From Dyella psychrodurans (GTDB lineage Bacteria; Pseudomonadota; Gammaproteobacteria; Xanthomonadales; Rhodanobacteraceae), in contig NZ_QRBF01000001.1 in assembly GCF_003363265.1 (NCBI RefSeq), forward strand, positions 248,001 to 312,000: 64,000 bases of DNA, in the 5' to 3' direction. The notes beneath the pieces are model-generated. The model was not told where the DNA came from. It saw nothing but the letters and a program-made list of their open reading frames with translations, and ran no database searches. Shown here piece after piece: positions 27,565 through 36,902 of the stretch; within the stretch, counting starts at the first letter, position 1; each line of letters starts with the position of its first letter. Both the position numbers and the translations under genes were made by a program.

Positions 27565-28289
27565 CCTTCGAAGTGATACCCGCCATCGATCTGCGCGGCG
27601 GCCAGGTGGTTCGTCTGCGGCAGGGCGATTACGCGCAGGAAACCCGTTACGCGCCGCATCCCGAAGAAGTCGCGAGGCGTTATGCCGATGCCGGCGCACG
27701 CTGGCTGCACGTGGTCGATCTGGATGGTGCGCGCTCCGGCAATCTGGCCAACCTGGCGGTGATCGAATCGCTGGCGAAAGTGGGCATGTCCGTACAGGCA
27801 GGCGGCGGCGTGCGTGCGGAAGAGGATGCGAAGCGTTTATTCGGCGCCGGCGTGACGCGCGTGGTGGTCGGAAGCGTTGCGATCCGCGACCAGGAGCGCG
27901 TTGCAACCTGGTTGAAGACCTACGGTGCGGAGCGATTCACCATCGCACTGGACACGCGCAAGCGCGGCGATCGCTGGACTTTGCCAAGCGCCGGTTGGAC
28001 CGAGGATGAGGCACGTACGCTCGATGAACTTGCGCCGTGGTTTGCCGCACAAGGTGCGCGCCATCTGCTGTGCACGGACATCGAGCGCGATGGCATGCTG
28101 GCTGGCTTCAATCTTGACTTGTACCAGCATCTGGCGCAAACAGTGCCGCAGCTTGCCGTGCAGGCTTCGGGCGGTGTGCGTTCGCTGGACGATATCCGTG
28201 CCGCGCGAGAAGCCGGTGCAAGCGGTGTGATCCTGGGCCGCGCGCTATTGGAAGGGCGTTTCACCTTGGAGGACGCGTTGGCATGCTGA
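27561..28289 (+). CDS. hisA: Phosphoribosylformimino-AICAR phosphate isomerase
   Basis: A 242-residue TIM-barrel isomerase. Visible motifs are [19 protein letters not shown] with the first catalytic Asp, VQAGGGVR, and [11 protein letters not shown] with the second Asp. The ATG at 27561 overlaps the hisH stop. It overlaps hisF by seven bases. Confidence 0.96.
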   Translation: MTFEVIPAIDLRGGQVVRLRQGDYAQETRYAPHPEEVARRYADAGARWLHVVDLDGARSGNLANLAVIESLAKVGMSVQAGGGVRAEEDAKRLFGAGVTRVVVGSVAIRDQERVATWLKTYGAERFTIALDTRKRGDRWTLPSAGWTEDEARTLDELAPWFAAQGARHLLCTDIERDGMLAGFNLDLYQHLAQTVPQLAVQASGGVRSLDDIRAAREAGASGVILGRALLEGRFTLEDALAC

Positions 28290-29074
28290 GTCGCCGCATC
28301 ATTCCCTGTCTGGACGTACGCGACGGCAAGGTGGTCAAGGGCGTGCGTTTTCGCGATCACGTTGTGATGGGCGAGATTGTCGACCTGGCTTTGCGCTACC
28401 GCGACGAAGGCGCCGACGAACTGGTGTTCTACGACATCACCGCCAGTCCGGAAGGGCGCAGCGTGGATCGCGGTTGGGTCGAACGCGTAGCGCGCGTGAT
28501 CGATATTCCGTTCTGTGTGGCTGGGGGCATTCGTTCCGTGGATGAAGCGCGCGCCGTGCTGCACGCCGGTGCCGACAAGATTTCAGTGAATTCGCCAGCA
28601 TTGGAACGCCCCGAACTCGTTGACGAACTGGCGACGGCGTTTGGTGTGCAATGTGTCGTCGTGGGCATTGATTCCATGCGCGATGCGGATGGCGAATGGC
28701 GCGTGCGTCAATACACGGGCGATCCGTCCAAGACGCGTTCGCTTTCGCGGCGAACGATCGACTGGATGATCGAAGTGCAACGGCGTGGCGCGGGCGAAAT
28801 CGTGCTCAACTGCATGGATAGCGATGGTGTGCGCAAAGGCTACGATCTGGAGCAGCTTGGCAAGGTGCGTGCTGTCTGCCATGTTCCGTTGATCGCATCG
28901 GGTGGCGCGGGCGCAGTGGAACATTTCCGCGACGCCTTCACGCAGGCGCGTGTCGACGGTGCGTTGGCTGCCAGCGTTTTTCACAGCGGCGCCATCGGGA
29001 TACCCGATCTCAAACGTTACCTGCAGCATCAGGGTGTGGTGGTTCGCTTGCAGGGGAGTTGTGGCCATGAGTGA
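28283..29074 (+). CDS. hisF: Imidazole glycerol phosphate synthase, cyclase subunit
   Basis: A 263-residue TIM-barrel cyclase. It begins [20 protein letters not shown] with the catalytic Asp and contains the second Asp region [15 protein letters not shown] and phosphate loop [11 protein letters not shown]. It uses ammonia from HisH to produce imidazole glycerol phosphate and AICAR. It is a few residues longer than usual at the C-terminus. It overlaps hisI by eight bases. Confidence 0.96.
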   Translation: MLSRRIIPCLDVRDGKVVKGVRFRDHVVMGEIVDLALRYRDEGADELVFYDITASPEGRSVDRGWVERVARVIDIPFCVAGGIRSVDEARAVLHAGADKISVNSPALERPELVDELATAFGVQCVVVGIDSMRDADGEWRVRQYTGDPSKTRSLSRRTIDWMIEVQRRGAGEIVLNCMDSDGVRKGYDLEQLGKVRAVCHVPLIASGGAGAVEHFRDAFTQARVDGALAASVFHSGAIGIPDLKRYLQHQGVVVRLQGSCGHE

Positions 29075-29684
29075 TGTCGCCAATGATTTCAGCCGGCTCG
29101 ATTGGAGTAAATCGGGGGGGTTGTTGCCCGCCATCGTGCAGCACTGGCTGACGGGAGAAGTGCTGATGCTCGGCTATATGAATGCCGAAGCGCTGGCGCG
29201 TACCCAGGCGCTCGGCAAGGTGACTTTTTACAGTCGCAGCAAAGAACGCCTTTGGACCAAAGGCGAAAGTTCCGGCCATGAACTGCTGCTCAAGTCGATC
29301 TGCATGGATTGCGATGCGGACACGCTGCTGGTGCAGGCCGAGCCCAAAGGTCCGGCCTGTCATCTGGGAACGAGCAGCTGTTTCGGCGATGCCGTGCAGC
29401 CTTCGCTGGGTTTTCTTGCCAAGCTCGACGCCCTGGTGGCCAGCCGGAAAGCGGAGCTACCCGATGGGAGTTACACCACGAAGCTCTTCAACGGAGGCAC
29501 GCGGCGCATCGCTCAGAAAGTCGGCGAGGAGGGTGTCGAAACGGCGCTCGCCGCGGTGGCGCAGGGCGATGACGAACTGCTCAGCGAAGCGGCCGATTTG
29601 ATTTTCCATCTCACCGTATTGTTGCGCGCGCGGGGTTTTGGCTTGGCCGATGTCACGCGCGTGCTTGCGGAGCGGCATGGCTGA
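29067..29684 (+). CDS. hisI: Bifunctional phosphoribosyl-AMP cyclohydrolase / phosphoribosyl-ATP pyrophosphatase
   Basis: A 205-residue fusion (HisIE). The N-terminal cyclohydrolase contains the zinc-site segment [12 protein letters not shown] and [10 protein letters not shown]. The C-terminal pyrophosphohydrolase contains [13 protein letters not shown] and [13 protein letters not shown]. It performs the second and third pathway steps and is the last gene of the operon. Its start overlaps hisF. Confidence 0.95.
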   Translation: MSDVANDFSRLDWSKSGGLLPAIVQHWLTGEVLMLGYMNAEALARTQALGKVTFYSRSKERLWTKGESSGHELLLKSICMDCDADTLLVQAEPKGPACHLGTSSCFGDAVQPSLGFLAKLDALVASRKAELPDGSYTTKLFNGGTRRIAQKVGEEGVETALAAVAQGDDELLSEAADLIFHLTVLLRARGFGLADVTRVLAERHG

Positions 29685-29695
29685 CGACATGCCGC
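29672..29695 (+). terminator. Hairpin at the end of the his operon
   Basis: GCGGCATG and CATGCCGC form a perfect 8-bp stem around an 8-base loop that includes the hisI stop codon. There is no U-tract, so it may be a weak or Rho-assisted end between convergent genes. Confidence 0.4.
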
Positions 29696-29702
29696 GCTGA
29701 GG

Positions 29703-30743
29703 TCACTGAGCCGCCGTGGGTGCGCTGCTTGCAGAAGCGGGCGGTGGCACAAACGGCACCGCCGCACCGGGCTTGATGTCTTTACGCCACATTGCAAGCT
29801 GCTGCACGATGCCTTCGCCGATATTGATCTGCGGCTCTGACGGCGTGAGCTTGTCTTGCTTTTCCCAGCCCTCGATGTCCGCCTTGGCGTATTGGAACGC
29901 GTCGACGAAATCGTCGGTGCGGTTCATCGCATCGACCAGCCATGCCTTGCCGAAGTAGGTGATATCGGAGTCGCTGCCGCAACCGAATGAACTGCGGTCG
30001 CTGCGCGCGGCGGTGAGTATCAGCGTGCCCGGGCCGTGGAGGTCCGAAATGAAACCGCCGGAATAGCAGGCGTTGACCACCACCACCTTCCACTTGAAGG
30101 GATGCTTCTTGAGGATACTGGCGAGGTCGGGGGCGCCGATCTGGTCCAGCGGCAGGGGATCCATGTCGACCAGCAGGTTGTGATCCTCATCGCCGTGCGA
30201 GGTCATGTAGAGCACGAGGACGTCCTGATCCTGGTTCATCACTGTCGCGAGTCCATCGAGTGTGTTTTCCAGGTTGCTCCAGTCGGCTAGTGGGTGTTTT
30301 TGCAACGTGGTTGGGTTGTTTTCCAGCACCAGCGCATGCGCGGTCGGGCCGAAACGCCGGGTGAAGAGTTGCGCGGCGTATTCGGCCTCGTTGCGGAATA
30401 CGTCCTCGCCGCCGTCCCCGGCGAAGGTGACCAGATAGAGGTTGGTTTTGCCGGGGACGCGTGGGCCGAGCTGGGACAGCGCCGTGTGCAGCATGGCCGA
30501 CTGGGCATAAAGCACCTGCTCCGGCGATGGACCCTGGTTTGGCCAGCTGTCGTTGCTGTCGCCGCTATCGTCGCTATCGCTGCCGGAGCTGGACGCTGCA
30601 GGCGCCGCGGGATTGTTCGCCGTGCTGGCACCGGAGGCTACGTTTGCGGCGGGAGCCACGTGTGAAGGCGAATGCACGCCGACCAGCGTCATCAGCAACA
30701 CACCGGCGGCAAAGGCGAGCAAGGCGGTCAGTACGAGGCGCAT
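29703..30743 (-). CDS. C13-family (legumain/caspase-like) cysteine peptidase
   Basis: A 346-residue protein with an N-terminal signal or anchor helix (MRLVLTALLAFAAGVLLMTL), a Ser/Asp-rich linker (about 50-70), then a caspase-fold domain. The catalytic His is H183 in YMTSHGDED and the Cys is C226 in VVVNACYSGGF, the arrangement of clan CD peptidases of family C13. It is therefore probably a periplasmic or membrane-anchored peptidase. It lies 8 bases downstream of mtnC on the same strand and may be co-transcribed, without an obvious functional link. The start at 30743 matches the signal sequence. Confidence 0.85.
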   Translation of the reverse strand: MRLVLTALLAFAAGVLLMTLVGVHSPSHVAPAANVASGASTANNPAAPAASSSGSDSDDSGDSNDSWPNQGPSPEQVLYAQSAMLHTALSQLGPRVPGKTNLYLVTFAGDGGEDVFRNEAEYAAQLFTRRFGPTAHALVLENNPTTLQKHPLADWSNLENTLDGLATVMNQDQDVLVLYMTSHGDEDHNLLVDMDPLPLDQIGAPDLASILKKHPFKWKVVVVNACYSGGFISDLHGPGTLILTAARSDRSSFGCGSDSDITYFGKAWLVDAMNRTDDFVDAFQYAKADIEGWEKQDKLTPSEPQINIGEGIVQQLAMWRKDIKPGAAVPFVPPPASASSAPTAAQ

Positions 30744-30751
30744 GGGAGGGC

Positions 30752-31438
30752 TCAGAGTTGGATGGCGTCGAAATCGGTATAGGCAGCGTGCCTGGGCTGG
30801 GCAGGTACTGCCAACGGTGAACGCAGCAACCATCCCGTCCGTAGACCGGCGGACGCGGCGGCATCCAGTTCTTCCACGACATCGGAAAGGAACAGTACGT
30901 GCTCGGGGCGCTCGCCGATGGCCTCGACGATGCGCACGTAGGAGTCCTTCTCCCGCTTGGCGCCGATCTCGGTGTCGAAATAGCCGGCGAACAGGGGGGT
31001 GAGGTCGCCGGCGTCGCTGTAGCGGAAGAGCAGCTTTTGCGCCGGCACCGAACCCGATGAGTATACGTACAGGCGCAACCCGTCCCCGCGCCAGGCGTGC
31101 AGACGGGCAGCCACTTCGGGGTACACGTGGGCGCGGTACTCGCCGGCTTCGTAGCCATCCTTCCAGATCATGCCCTGCAGGGCCTTCAGCGCCGTGGATT
31201 TGCGGTCCTCGTCGATCCAGCGGAGCAGCAGCCCGATGACTTCCTGCCGGCTCGCCTCGACAAAACCGGCCTCCTTGGCGGCCTCGTGCAGCCAATGCTG
31301 CACGTCGGCGTGATCGGCGTGGGTCTCGATGTAGGCCGGCAACCGCTTGCGCGCGTAGGGAAACAGCACGTCCTTGACGAAGCTGATGGAGCTGGTGGTT
31401 CCTTCGATATCGGTGACGATGGCGCGTATGGCGGTCAT
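30752..31438 (-). CDS. mtnC: Enolase-phosphatase E1 (methionine salvage)
   Basis: A 228-residue HAD-superfamily enzyme that enolizes and dephosphorylates 2,3-diketomethylthiopentyl-1-phosphate to acireductone. The nucleophile motif is [13 protein letters not shown], then [14 protein letters not shown] and the late acidic motif [13 protein letters not shown]. It follows mtnD after 128 bases on the same strand, and the product is the substrate of MtnD. Confidence 0.94.
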   Translation of the reverse strand: MTAIRAIVTDIEGTTSSISFVKDVLFPYARKRLPAYIETHADHADVQHWLHEAAKEAGFVEASRQEVIGLLLRWIDEDRKSTALKALQGMIWKDGYEAGEYRAHVYPEVAARLHAWRGDGLRLYVYSSGSVPAQKLLFRYSDAGDLTPLFAGYFDTEIGAKREKDSYVRIVEAIGERPEHVLFLSDVVEELDAAASAGLRTGWLLRSPLAVPAQPRHAAYTDFDAIQL

Positions 31439-31566
31439 GGGGGCAATCAGGGGAGCGGGCTCCCAAGCTTAACCTGCCCCCGTTCACGCGCAAGCCACAG
31501 CGCTACTGAAATCAGCCAGATAGGTGAACCAGCGCGCTTTTCGGGCTGGAGAACTTAACCGGATCC

Positions 31567-32127
31567 TCAGGCGGCCGTAGCCAAGGGTTTCATGCGAGGG
31601 AATCGCTCGGCGATGTCCGACCCCGTGAAGTTGGCCACCCAGCCTTCCTTGTTGGTGAACAAGCGGATCGCCACGAAGTAGGGTGCCTCGCTCATGTCGA
31701 ACCAGTGGCGGGTGCCGTCGGGAACGCCGATAAGGTCGCCCTGCTCGCAAAGCACGTCGTAGACCTTGTCCTGGATGTGCAGGGTGAACTGGCCCGCGCC
31801 GGCGACGAAGAACCGCACTTCATCTTCGCTATGCGTGTGCTCGTTGAGGAATTTCTGGCGCAAGGCGGCGCGGTCGGGGTGATCGGGCGTCAGGCTGATC
31901 ACGTCCACGGCCTGATAGCCTTCCTCAGCCATCAGGCGATCGATGTCCTGGCGATAGGCTGCGATCACCTGATCCTGGCTGGCACCGGGCGCGACGGGCT
32001 GGCTGGCCTCCCATTGCTCGAAGCGCACGCCGACTTTGCCCAGTTCGCGCGAGATGCTCGCGTGATCCTCATGTACCGACGATGGGTTTTGCGGCTGCTC
32101 CGCATCGAAAATACGCAGGCGGCTCAT
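31567..32127 (-). CDS. mtnD: Acireductone dioxygenase
   Basis: A 186-residue cupin that oxidizes acireductone to the methionine keto acid and formate (Fe form). Metal ligands are visible as H97, H99 and E103 in HTHSEDEVR, with a later His in DGTRHWFD. It overlaps mtnB by ATGA (32124-32127), so the two are translationally coupled. Confidence 0.95.
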   Translation of the reverse strand: MSRLRIFDAEQPQNPSSVHEDHASISRELGKVGVRFEQWEASQPVAPGASQDQVIAAYRQDIDRLMAEEGYQAVDVISLTPDHPDRAALRQKFLNEHTHSEDEVRFFVAGAGQFTLHIQDKVYDVLCEQGDLIGVPDGTRHWFDMSEAPYFVAIRLFTNKEGWVANFTGSDIAERFPRMKPLATAA

Positions 32128-32771
32128 GCGTTCAGTCTCCTCAAGTCGAGTTCACAGCCGAGCAGGAATTCCAGCGCTTCCAGATGACGCTGCGCTTCGG
32201 CCATGTCGCGGCCCCAGGTGTAGATGCCGTGGCCGTTGATCAGATAGGCGTGCAGGGGCTTGCCGGCATCGAGCCAGGCGTCGACCTGCGCCACCAGTTC
32301 GGGCATGTGCTGGGTATTCGGAAAGACCGGAATGTCCAGCACGCTTTCGTGCGTCGTGTGGCCGTGGATGGCTTTCTGCAATTCCCATCCCTCCAGCCGA
32401 ATCACCCCGTGCTTTGCAAACAGTCGCGATGCCACGCTTTGCGTGCGCGAATGCGTATGCAGAACCGCGTTCACTTCCGGCCAGCGGCGGTATACCTGGG
32501 TGTGCAGTTCGGTTTCGGCGCTTGGGCGCGAATCGGTGCCGACCGCCTTGCCGTCCATGTTCACCAGCATGATGTCGTTGCGTCCGAGCTTGCCCTTGTC
32601 GCGCCCGGAAATGGTGATGGCGGCATGATCGGCATCCACGCGCATGGAGAAGTTGCTGCTGGTGGCTGGCGTCCAGCCATGCTGCGCAAGCTCGCGCGCG
32701 GTAAGCGCGATGGCATCTGCGCGCTCGTGAAAAAGCGCGGCTGGAATGGTGGAAGGCAAGACTTGGCTCAT
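32124..32771 (-). CDS. mtnB: Methylthioribulose-1-phosphate dehydratase
   Basis: A 215-residue class II aldolase-fold enzyme of methionine salvage. The zinc histidines are seen in [14 protein letters not shown] and later in [22 protein letters not shown] is the substrate-phosphate region. It is first in the mtnB-mtnD-mtnC unit. mtnA and mtnK/P are not in the window. Confidence 0.94.
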   Translation of the reverse strand: MSQVLPSTIPAALFHERADAIALTARELAQHGWTPATSSNFSMRVDADHAAITISGRDKGKLGRNDIMLVNMDGKAVGTDSRPSAETELHTQVYRRWPEVNAVLHTHSRTQSVASRLFAKHGVIRLEGWELQKAIHGHTTHESVLDIPVFPNTQHMPELVAQVDAWLDAGKPLHAYLINGHGIYTWGRDMAEAQRHLEALEFLLGCELDLRRLNA

Positions 32772-32798
32772 GGCAAATGGACGTCCAAACGAAGCACG

Positions 32799-32826
32799 AC
32801 TATAACATGGGGCAGGAAAACGGAAA
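32799..32826 (-). promoter_or_regulatory. Possible mtnB promoter
   Basis: On the minus strand a -10 TATAGT (plus 32799-32804) lies 28 bases before the mtnB ATG; the -35 is poor (TTTCCG, 16-base spacing). No known riboswitch fold was recognised in the short leader. Confidence 0.35.
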
Positions 32827-32924
32827 TGCGAGTTATTCGCGAAAGCGGGGGAGCGGGTTGGACGGCGTTACGATGGTGGGAGTCGCCGCAGTCCTGCGGC
32901 AGGCACACTGTGATGAGGATTGTT

Positions 32925-33257
32925 ATGTCCGGGCATGAAGATATCGAGTCACGTCGTCGTTTCCTCAAGCTGGCCGCTGGCGGTGCCGCGGCAGCCGTTC
33001 TGGTGGGTGGATTGCCGCGCGTCTCGCGCGCCGACGATCTGCCGCACGTTTCCGAATCCGATCCGACGGCCAAGGCACTGGGCTACGTGGAAGACGCGGC
33101 CACGACCAAGGATCCGAAGCACAAGGCCGGCGACACGTGCGCCAATTGCCAGTTCTATTCGGGTGCCTCGACGGGTTATGGCCCATGCCAGCTGTTCCCC
33201 GGCAAAGCGGTGAGTGCGAAGGGCTGGTGTATTTCGCACACGGCGAAGAAAGCCTGA
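32925..33257 (+). CDS. High-potential iron-sulfur protein with Tat signal
   Basis: A 110-residue precursor. A twin-arginine motif RRRFLKLAAGG (10-20) leads a hydrophobic stretch ending near RVSRADD. The mature part binds one 4Fe-4S cluster through C72, C75, C88 and C102 (CANC, YGPCQLF, GWCIS). HiPIPs are small periplasmic electron carriers. The ATG at 32925 has GAGGA 7 bases upstream; an in-frame ATG at 32913 is also possible. It is followed by a strong terminator. Confidence 0.93.
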   Translation: MSGHEDIESRRRFLKLAAGGAAAAVLVGGLPRVSRADDLPHVSESDPTAKALGYVEDAATTKDPKHKAGDTCANCQFYSGASTGYGPCQLFPGKAVSAKGWCISHTAKKA

Positions 33258-33281
33258 GAGGAAGGTTTTAACGCGTTCTAC

Positions 33282-33308
33282 AAAGGCCGGCCATGTGCCG
33301 GCCTTTTT
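33282..33308 (+). terminator. Intrinsic terminator of the HiPIP gene
   Basis: A 10-bp stem AAAGGCCGGC with loop CATGT and complement GCCGGCCTTT, running into TTTTT. Confidence 0.85.
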
Positions 33309-33320
33309 CATGGCTGTCGC

Positions 33321-33354
33321 AGAAAAAGAAAACGCCTGTCCAGGACAGGCGTTT
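33321..33354 (-). terminator. Intrinsic terminator on the minus strand
   Basis: On the minus strand an 11-bp stem (AAACGCCTGTC, loop CTG, GACAGGCGTTT) is followed by TTCTTTTTCT. It is more than 300 bases past the permease stop codon, so it could end a long 3' UTR or the candidate small RNA. Confidence 0.7.
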
Positions 33355-33535
33355 GATGAAAAACGAAGGGGTGATGCTGGAAGGTGCTACCCGGACGCGT
33401 CAGGCTGAGGAGCTGGCTCGCCTGACGCGCCGGGTCGCGATCCGGGGCCCACTGCCAAGTGATCAACCCGGGCTGGTGATGATACTCCGGTTGCTCGAAG
33501 TGGGGCGAACGGCGACGAGAAATTTGTGATGACGT
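33321..33535 (-). ncRNA. Candidate structured small RNA in the 414-bp HiPIP-permease gap
   Basis: The 33258-33671 gap has no credible ORF. On the minus strand TTGACG (plus 33565-33570) and TAGATA (plus 33542-33547) are spaced by 17 bases within an AT-rich island, giving a start near 33535. The transcript would contain a strong stem at plus 33390-33435 (ACCCGG plus CGCGTCAGGC pairing with the reverse, one bulge) and end at the terminator at 33321. The -10 match is weak. It could instead be the 3' UTR of the permease mRNA. Confidence 0.35.
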
Positions 33536-33671
33536 TTTTATTTATCTATAAATAACAACGATTTACGTCAAATTTTAAAAGCCCGACGTTCAACTCATTA
33601 AAAGACCGTTCGCCGCAAGTTAGCCACAGATCGCGGCGCTTTCTCCACATTTCGCGGTAGATCGTCGACGA

Positions 33672-35126
33672 TCACGCTTTTCGGGAGCTATTGGCAAGAC
33701 GCAGGCGACTATGCCGAACCCCATAGGAGAAATAAATCGCAAAGCCGAACACGGTCCAGACGATCATCAGGGCCCAGTTGAACCAGTCGAAGGTAATGAG
33801 CAGGGCGGCACAGCTCAGCACGCCAGCGACGCAGATGACATGTGCCCACGGCACCCGGAAGGTGCGCGGCAACTCGGGCGCCGTGTAACGCAGGATCAGT
33901 ACTCCCGCGCACACCGCAACAAACGCAATCAGCGTACCCATCGACGTGAGATTCGCCAGCAGATCGAGCGGGAATATTGCCGATAGTGCTGCGATGCTGG
34001 CGCCGGTGATAAGCGTGTTGATGTGCGGCGTGCGATGGCGTGGGTGGATGCGATTGAACACCTGCGGCAGGAGGCCGTCGCGCGACATGATCATGAAGAT
34101 GCGCGGCTGCGCGATGATCATCACCAGAATCACCGACGACAGCCCGATCAGAGCACCGATTTCCACGATCATGCGCAGCCAGCCGAGTTCGGGGTGTGCC
34201 TTGATCGCCGTTACCACAGGCTCGTCTGTCCCGAGTTGTGTATATGGGATGAGACCGGTGAGCACGGCCGCCATCGCCAGGTAGAGCACGGTGCAGATCA
34301 CCAGCGACACCAGCGTGCCAAAGGGAAGATCGCGTTGCGGATTCTTGCATTCCTGCGCGGCCGTCGAGGTTGCCTCGAAGCCGATATAGGCAAAGAACAC
34401 CATGCCGGCACCGCGCAGGATCCCGTCCCATCCGTATTTGTGGTTGCCTTGCGCGGCGGGAATGAAAGGATGCCAGTTGGCTGGGTCGACATAGCGATAA
34501 CCGGCCACCACCACGACAATGATCAAACCGACCTTCAGCGCCACCATCATCAGATTGATGCCGGCCGATTCGCGAATGCCGATGTAACACACCCAGGTGA
34601 GCGCGAGCACGATCGCTACCGCAGGCAGATTGAAAAGATGCCCCGTCGAGACGAGCGCACCGTTGGTGTATGCGAGCGGTGCATCGGTAAGCGTGACAGG
34701 CAGGTGGATGCCGACGTGATCGAGGAGACTGACGAAATAACCGGTCCAGCTCGTCGCCACCGCAGAGGCCGAGATGCCGTATTCCAGCACCATGTTCCAA
34801 CCGATGAACCACGCCACCGACTCGCCGAGTGTGGCGTACGCATAGGAATACGAACTGCCGGAAATGGGGATCAGCGTGGCGAATTCGGAGTAGCACAAAG
34901 CGGTGAAGCCGCTGCAGATCGCCGCAAGAATGAACGAGATGAGTACGGCAGGGCCCGCATGATCCGCGGCGGCCTGGCCCGTCACCACGAAAATGCCGGT
35001 ACCAATGACGGCGCCGATGCCCAACGCCGTGATGCCCCAGGGACCCAGTGTTCGTCGCAGGGCGGGGCCGTGCGAGGATTCGTCATCGGAAAAATCGGTC
35101 TTGCGAGCGAACAACTGTTTAAGCAT
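33672..35126 (-). CDS. APC-family amino acid permease 1
   Basis: A 484-residue inner-membrane transporter with about 12 helices. The family signature near the N-terminus is GIGAVIGTGIFVVTG, and GFEATSTAAQECKNPQRDLP marks the cationic amino acid transporter/YfnA-like branch. The start at 35126 (MLKQLFARK) was chosen because GGAAG precedes it and the paralogue next door starts similarly; an in-frame ATG is at 35141. It lies 75 bases downstream of a paralogue on the same strand. Substrate unknown. Confidence 0.9.
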   Translation of the reverse strand: MLKQLFARKTDFSDDESSHGPALRRTLGPWGITALGIGAVIGTGIFVVTGQAAADHAGPAVLISFILAAICSGFTALCYSEFATLIPISGSSYSYAYATLGESVAWFIGWNMVLEYGISASAVATSWTGYFVSLLDHVGIHLPVTLTDAPLAYTNGALVSTGHLFNLPAVAIVLALTWVCYIGIRESAGINLMMVALKVGLIIVVVVAGYRYVDPANWHPFIPAAQGNHKYGWDGILRGAGMVFFAYIGFEATSTAAQECKNPQRDLPFGTLVSLVICTVLYLAMAAVLTGLIPYTQLGTDEPVVTAIKAHPELGWLRMIVEIGALIGLSSVILVMIIAQPRIFMIMSRDGLLPQVFNRIHPRHRTPHINTLITGASIAALSAIFPLDLLANLTSMGTLIAFVAVCAGVLILRYTAPELPRTFRVPWAHVICVAGVLSCAALLITFDWFNWALMIVWTVFGFAIYFSYGVRHSRLRLANSSRKA

Positions 35127-35201
35127 AGGGCTTCCGGACATGAAACCGGCACGACGTCGTCGTGCCGGTGGCGTAACGTTTGGAATGCGCGGGTGCGGGA
35201 A

Positions 35202-36686
35202 TCAGTCCACCTCGACACCGCGAGCCAGGTTGCTCTTGCGGTAGCCGTACAGGAAATACACCACCAGGCCGATCACGGCCCACGCGAAGAATGTGGCCTT
35301 CGCTTCCTTCGACAGGTTGAGGAACAGCAGCAGGCAGCCGAACACCGCCAGCGGGCAGACCAGCCACGGCATCGGGGTGCGGAACGGACGCGGACGGTCG
35401 GGTTGGGTGCGGCGCAGGATCAGGACGCCTATCGCGACCATGATGAATGCGAACAGCGTGCCCGAGTTGGTGATGTCGGCAAGGATGCCTACCGGGAACA
35501 GCGCGCCGAACAGCGACACGAAGGTGCCGGTGATCAACGTGATCACGTGCGGCGTGTGGAAGCGCGGATGGATCTTGGCCAGCGAGGTCGGTAGCAGGCC
35601 GTCGCGAGACATGGTGAAGAAGATGCGGGTCTGGCCGTAAGTCATCGTGAGGATCACCGACGGCAATGCGATGCCGGCGGCAAAGGCAATGAAGGCGCCG
35701 ACGGTATTGTGGTTGAGCAGGCGTACCACATGGGCGAGCGCCTCCTTGCTGCACACCAGTGCCTGTGAACCGTTGCAGGCTGCGGCGAAGGCCGGCGTGC
35801 CCGGCTCGAGCGCCACGCCACTTGCGTCAAGCATGGGCTGCGCACCTACCGAACCCACGGCGGCGTAGCTCACCAGCAGGTAGTAGATGGTGCATACGCT
35901 CAGCGACGCTATCAGGGCGATCGGGATGTTGCGATTCGGGTTCTTCGTTTCCTCGGCCGCCGTGGAGATGGCGTCGAAGCCGATGTAGGCGAACACGATG
36001 GAAGCTGCCGCACCCAATACGCCGATGCCGCCCATCGGGCTACCCCAGCCGTTCGGCACGAAAGGCGTGAAGTTCTGGTCCTTCACCGCGGGCAGCGCGA
36101 TGAAGATGAAAGCGGTGAGGGCGGTGATCTTGATCAGCACCAGTACGGTGTTGACCTTCGCCGACTTCGAGGTGCCTATCACCAACAGCCCAGTGATGGC
36201 CAGGCCGATCAGGCAGGCAAGCAGGTTGAAACTGCCGCCGTCCATCGGGCCCGCCTGCAGGAAATGCGGCAAGCCGAATCCTGCGTGCGAGAGGAGGCCG
36301 TTGACGTAACCGGACCAGCCCACGCAGACCGTGCTCGCGGCGATGGTGTATTCCAGCACCAGTGCCCAGCCCACTATCCACGCAGTGCCCTCGCCGAGCA
36401 CGCCGTAGGTATATGTATAGGCCGAGCCGGCGACCGGCACCATCGAGGCCAGTTCCGCATAGGCCAGCGCGGCGAACGCGCAGACCACCGCGGCGATCAC
36501 GAACGCGATCATCATGCCGGGGCCGGCTTTCTGTCCGGCTTCCGCCGTAAGTACGAAGATGCCGGTACCGATGATGGCGCCAATGCCCAACATCGTGAGC
36601 TGGAACGCGCCAAGTTGTCGGACGAGGCTCTTCTTCTCGGCTGTTGCAATGATCTGATCGAGTGGCTTGACGCGCTTGAAAAGCAT
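35202..36686 (-). CDS. APC-family amino acid permease 2
   Basis: A 494-residue transporter paralogous to the following gene, with GIGAIIGTGIFVLTAEAG, GWALVLEYTIAASTV and IGFDAISTAAEETKNPNRNI. The cationic amino acid transporter branch is likely; helices number about 12-13. A larger periplasmic loop with two cysteines (about 310-350) distinguishes it from permease 1. The start at 36686 (MLFKRVKPLDQ) follows GGGAG; upstream frame up to 36800 looks non-coding. Tandem duplication followed by divergence is the simplest explanation. Confidence 0.9.
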   Translation of the reverse strand: MLFKRVKPLDQIIATAEKKSLVRQLGAFQLTMLGIGAIIGTGIFVLTAEAGQKAGPGMMIAFVIAAVVCAFAALAYAELASMVPVAGSAYTYTYGVLGEGTAWIVGWALVLEYTIAASTVCVGWSGYVNGLLSHAGFGLPHFLQAGPMDGGSFNLLACLIGLAITGLLVIGTSKSAKVNTVLVLIKITALTAFIFIALPAVKDQNFTPFVPNGWGSPMGGIGVLGAAASIVFAYIGFDAISTAAEETKNPNRNIPIALIASLSVCTIYYLLVSYAAVGSVGAQPMLDASGVALEPGTPAFAAACNGSQALVCSKEALAHVVRLLNHNTVGAFIAFAAGIALPSVILTMTYGQTRIFFTMSRDGLLPTSLAKIHPRFHTPHVITLITGTFVSLFGALFPVGILADITNSGTLFAFIMVAIGVLILRRTQPDRPRPFRTPMPWLVCPLAVFGCLLLFLNLSKEAKATFFAWAVIGLVVYFLYGYRKSNLARGVEVD

Positions 36687-36766
36687 GTAGGAGTGCTCCC
36701 GGTGTGGACAGACATCACACCTATCAAGCGTCGCGGCAACTCCTGGCGCATCGATCCGAGGTGACG

Positions 36767-36841
36767 CCCAACCATAGCCTAGCGGAGGGAGAGCGTACAA
36801 GTTGCATTGCGGCTAGATTCGGCGTGGGACGTATGGTTGGG
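36767..36841. repeat. 10-bp inverted repeat in permease-2 / barrel intergenic region
   Basis: CCCAACCATA (36767-36776) and TATGGTTGGG (36832-36841) are perfect complements 55 bases apart; inner bases GCC/GGC and CTAG also partly match. A smaller stem CGCCAGC / GCTGGCG lies at 36850-36875 and could end transcription of the barrel gene. A miniature element or a long hairpin is possible. Confidence 0.4.
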
Positions 36842-36902
36842 TCCCCCAACGCCAGCTTTCCATGGGAGGCTGGCGATGGGCGAAACGTTTAGGGCGACTT
36901 GC

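Noticed and set aside
33321-33535. 6S RNA as identity of the candidate small RNA
   Set aside because: I cannot form the long closing stem with a central bubble characteristic of 6S RNA.
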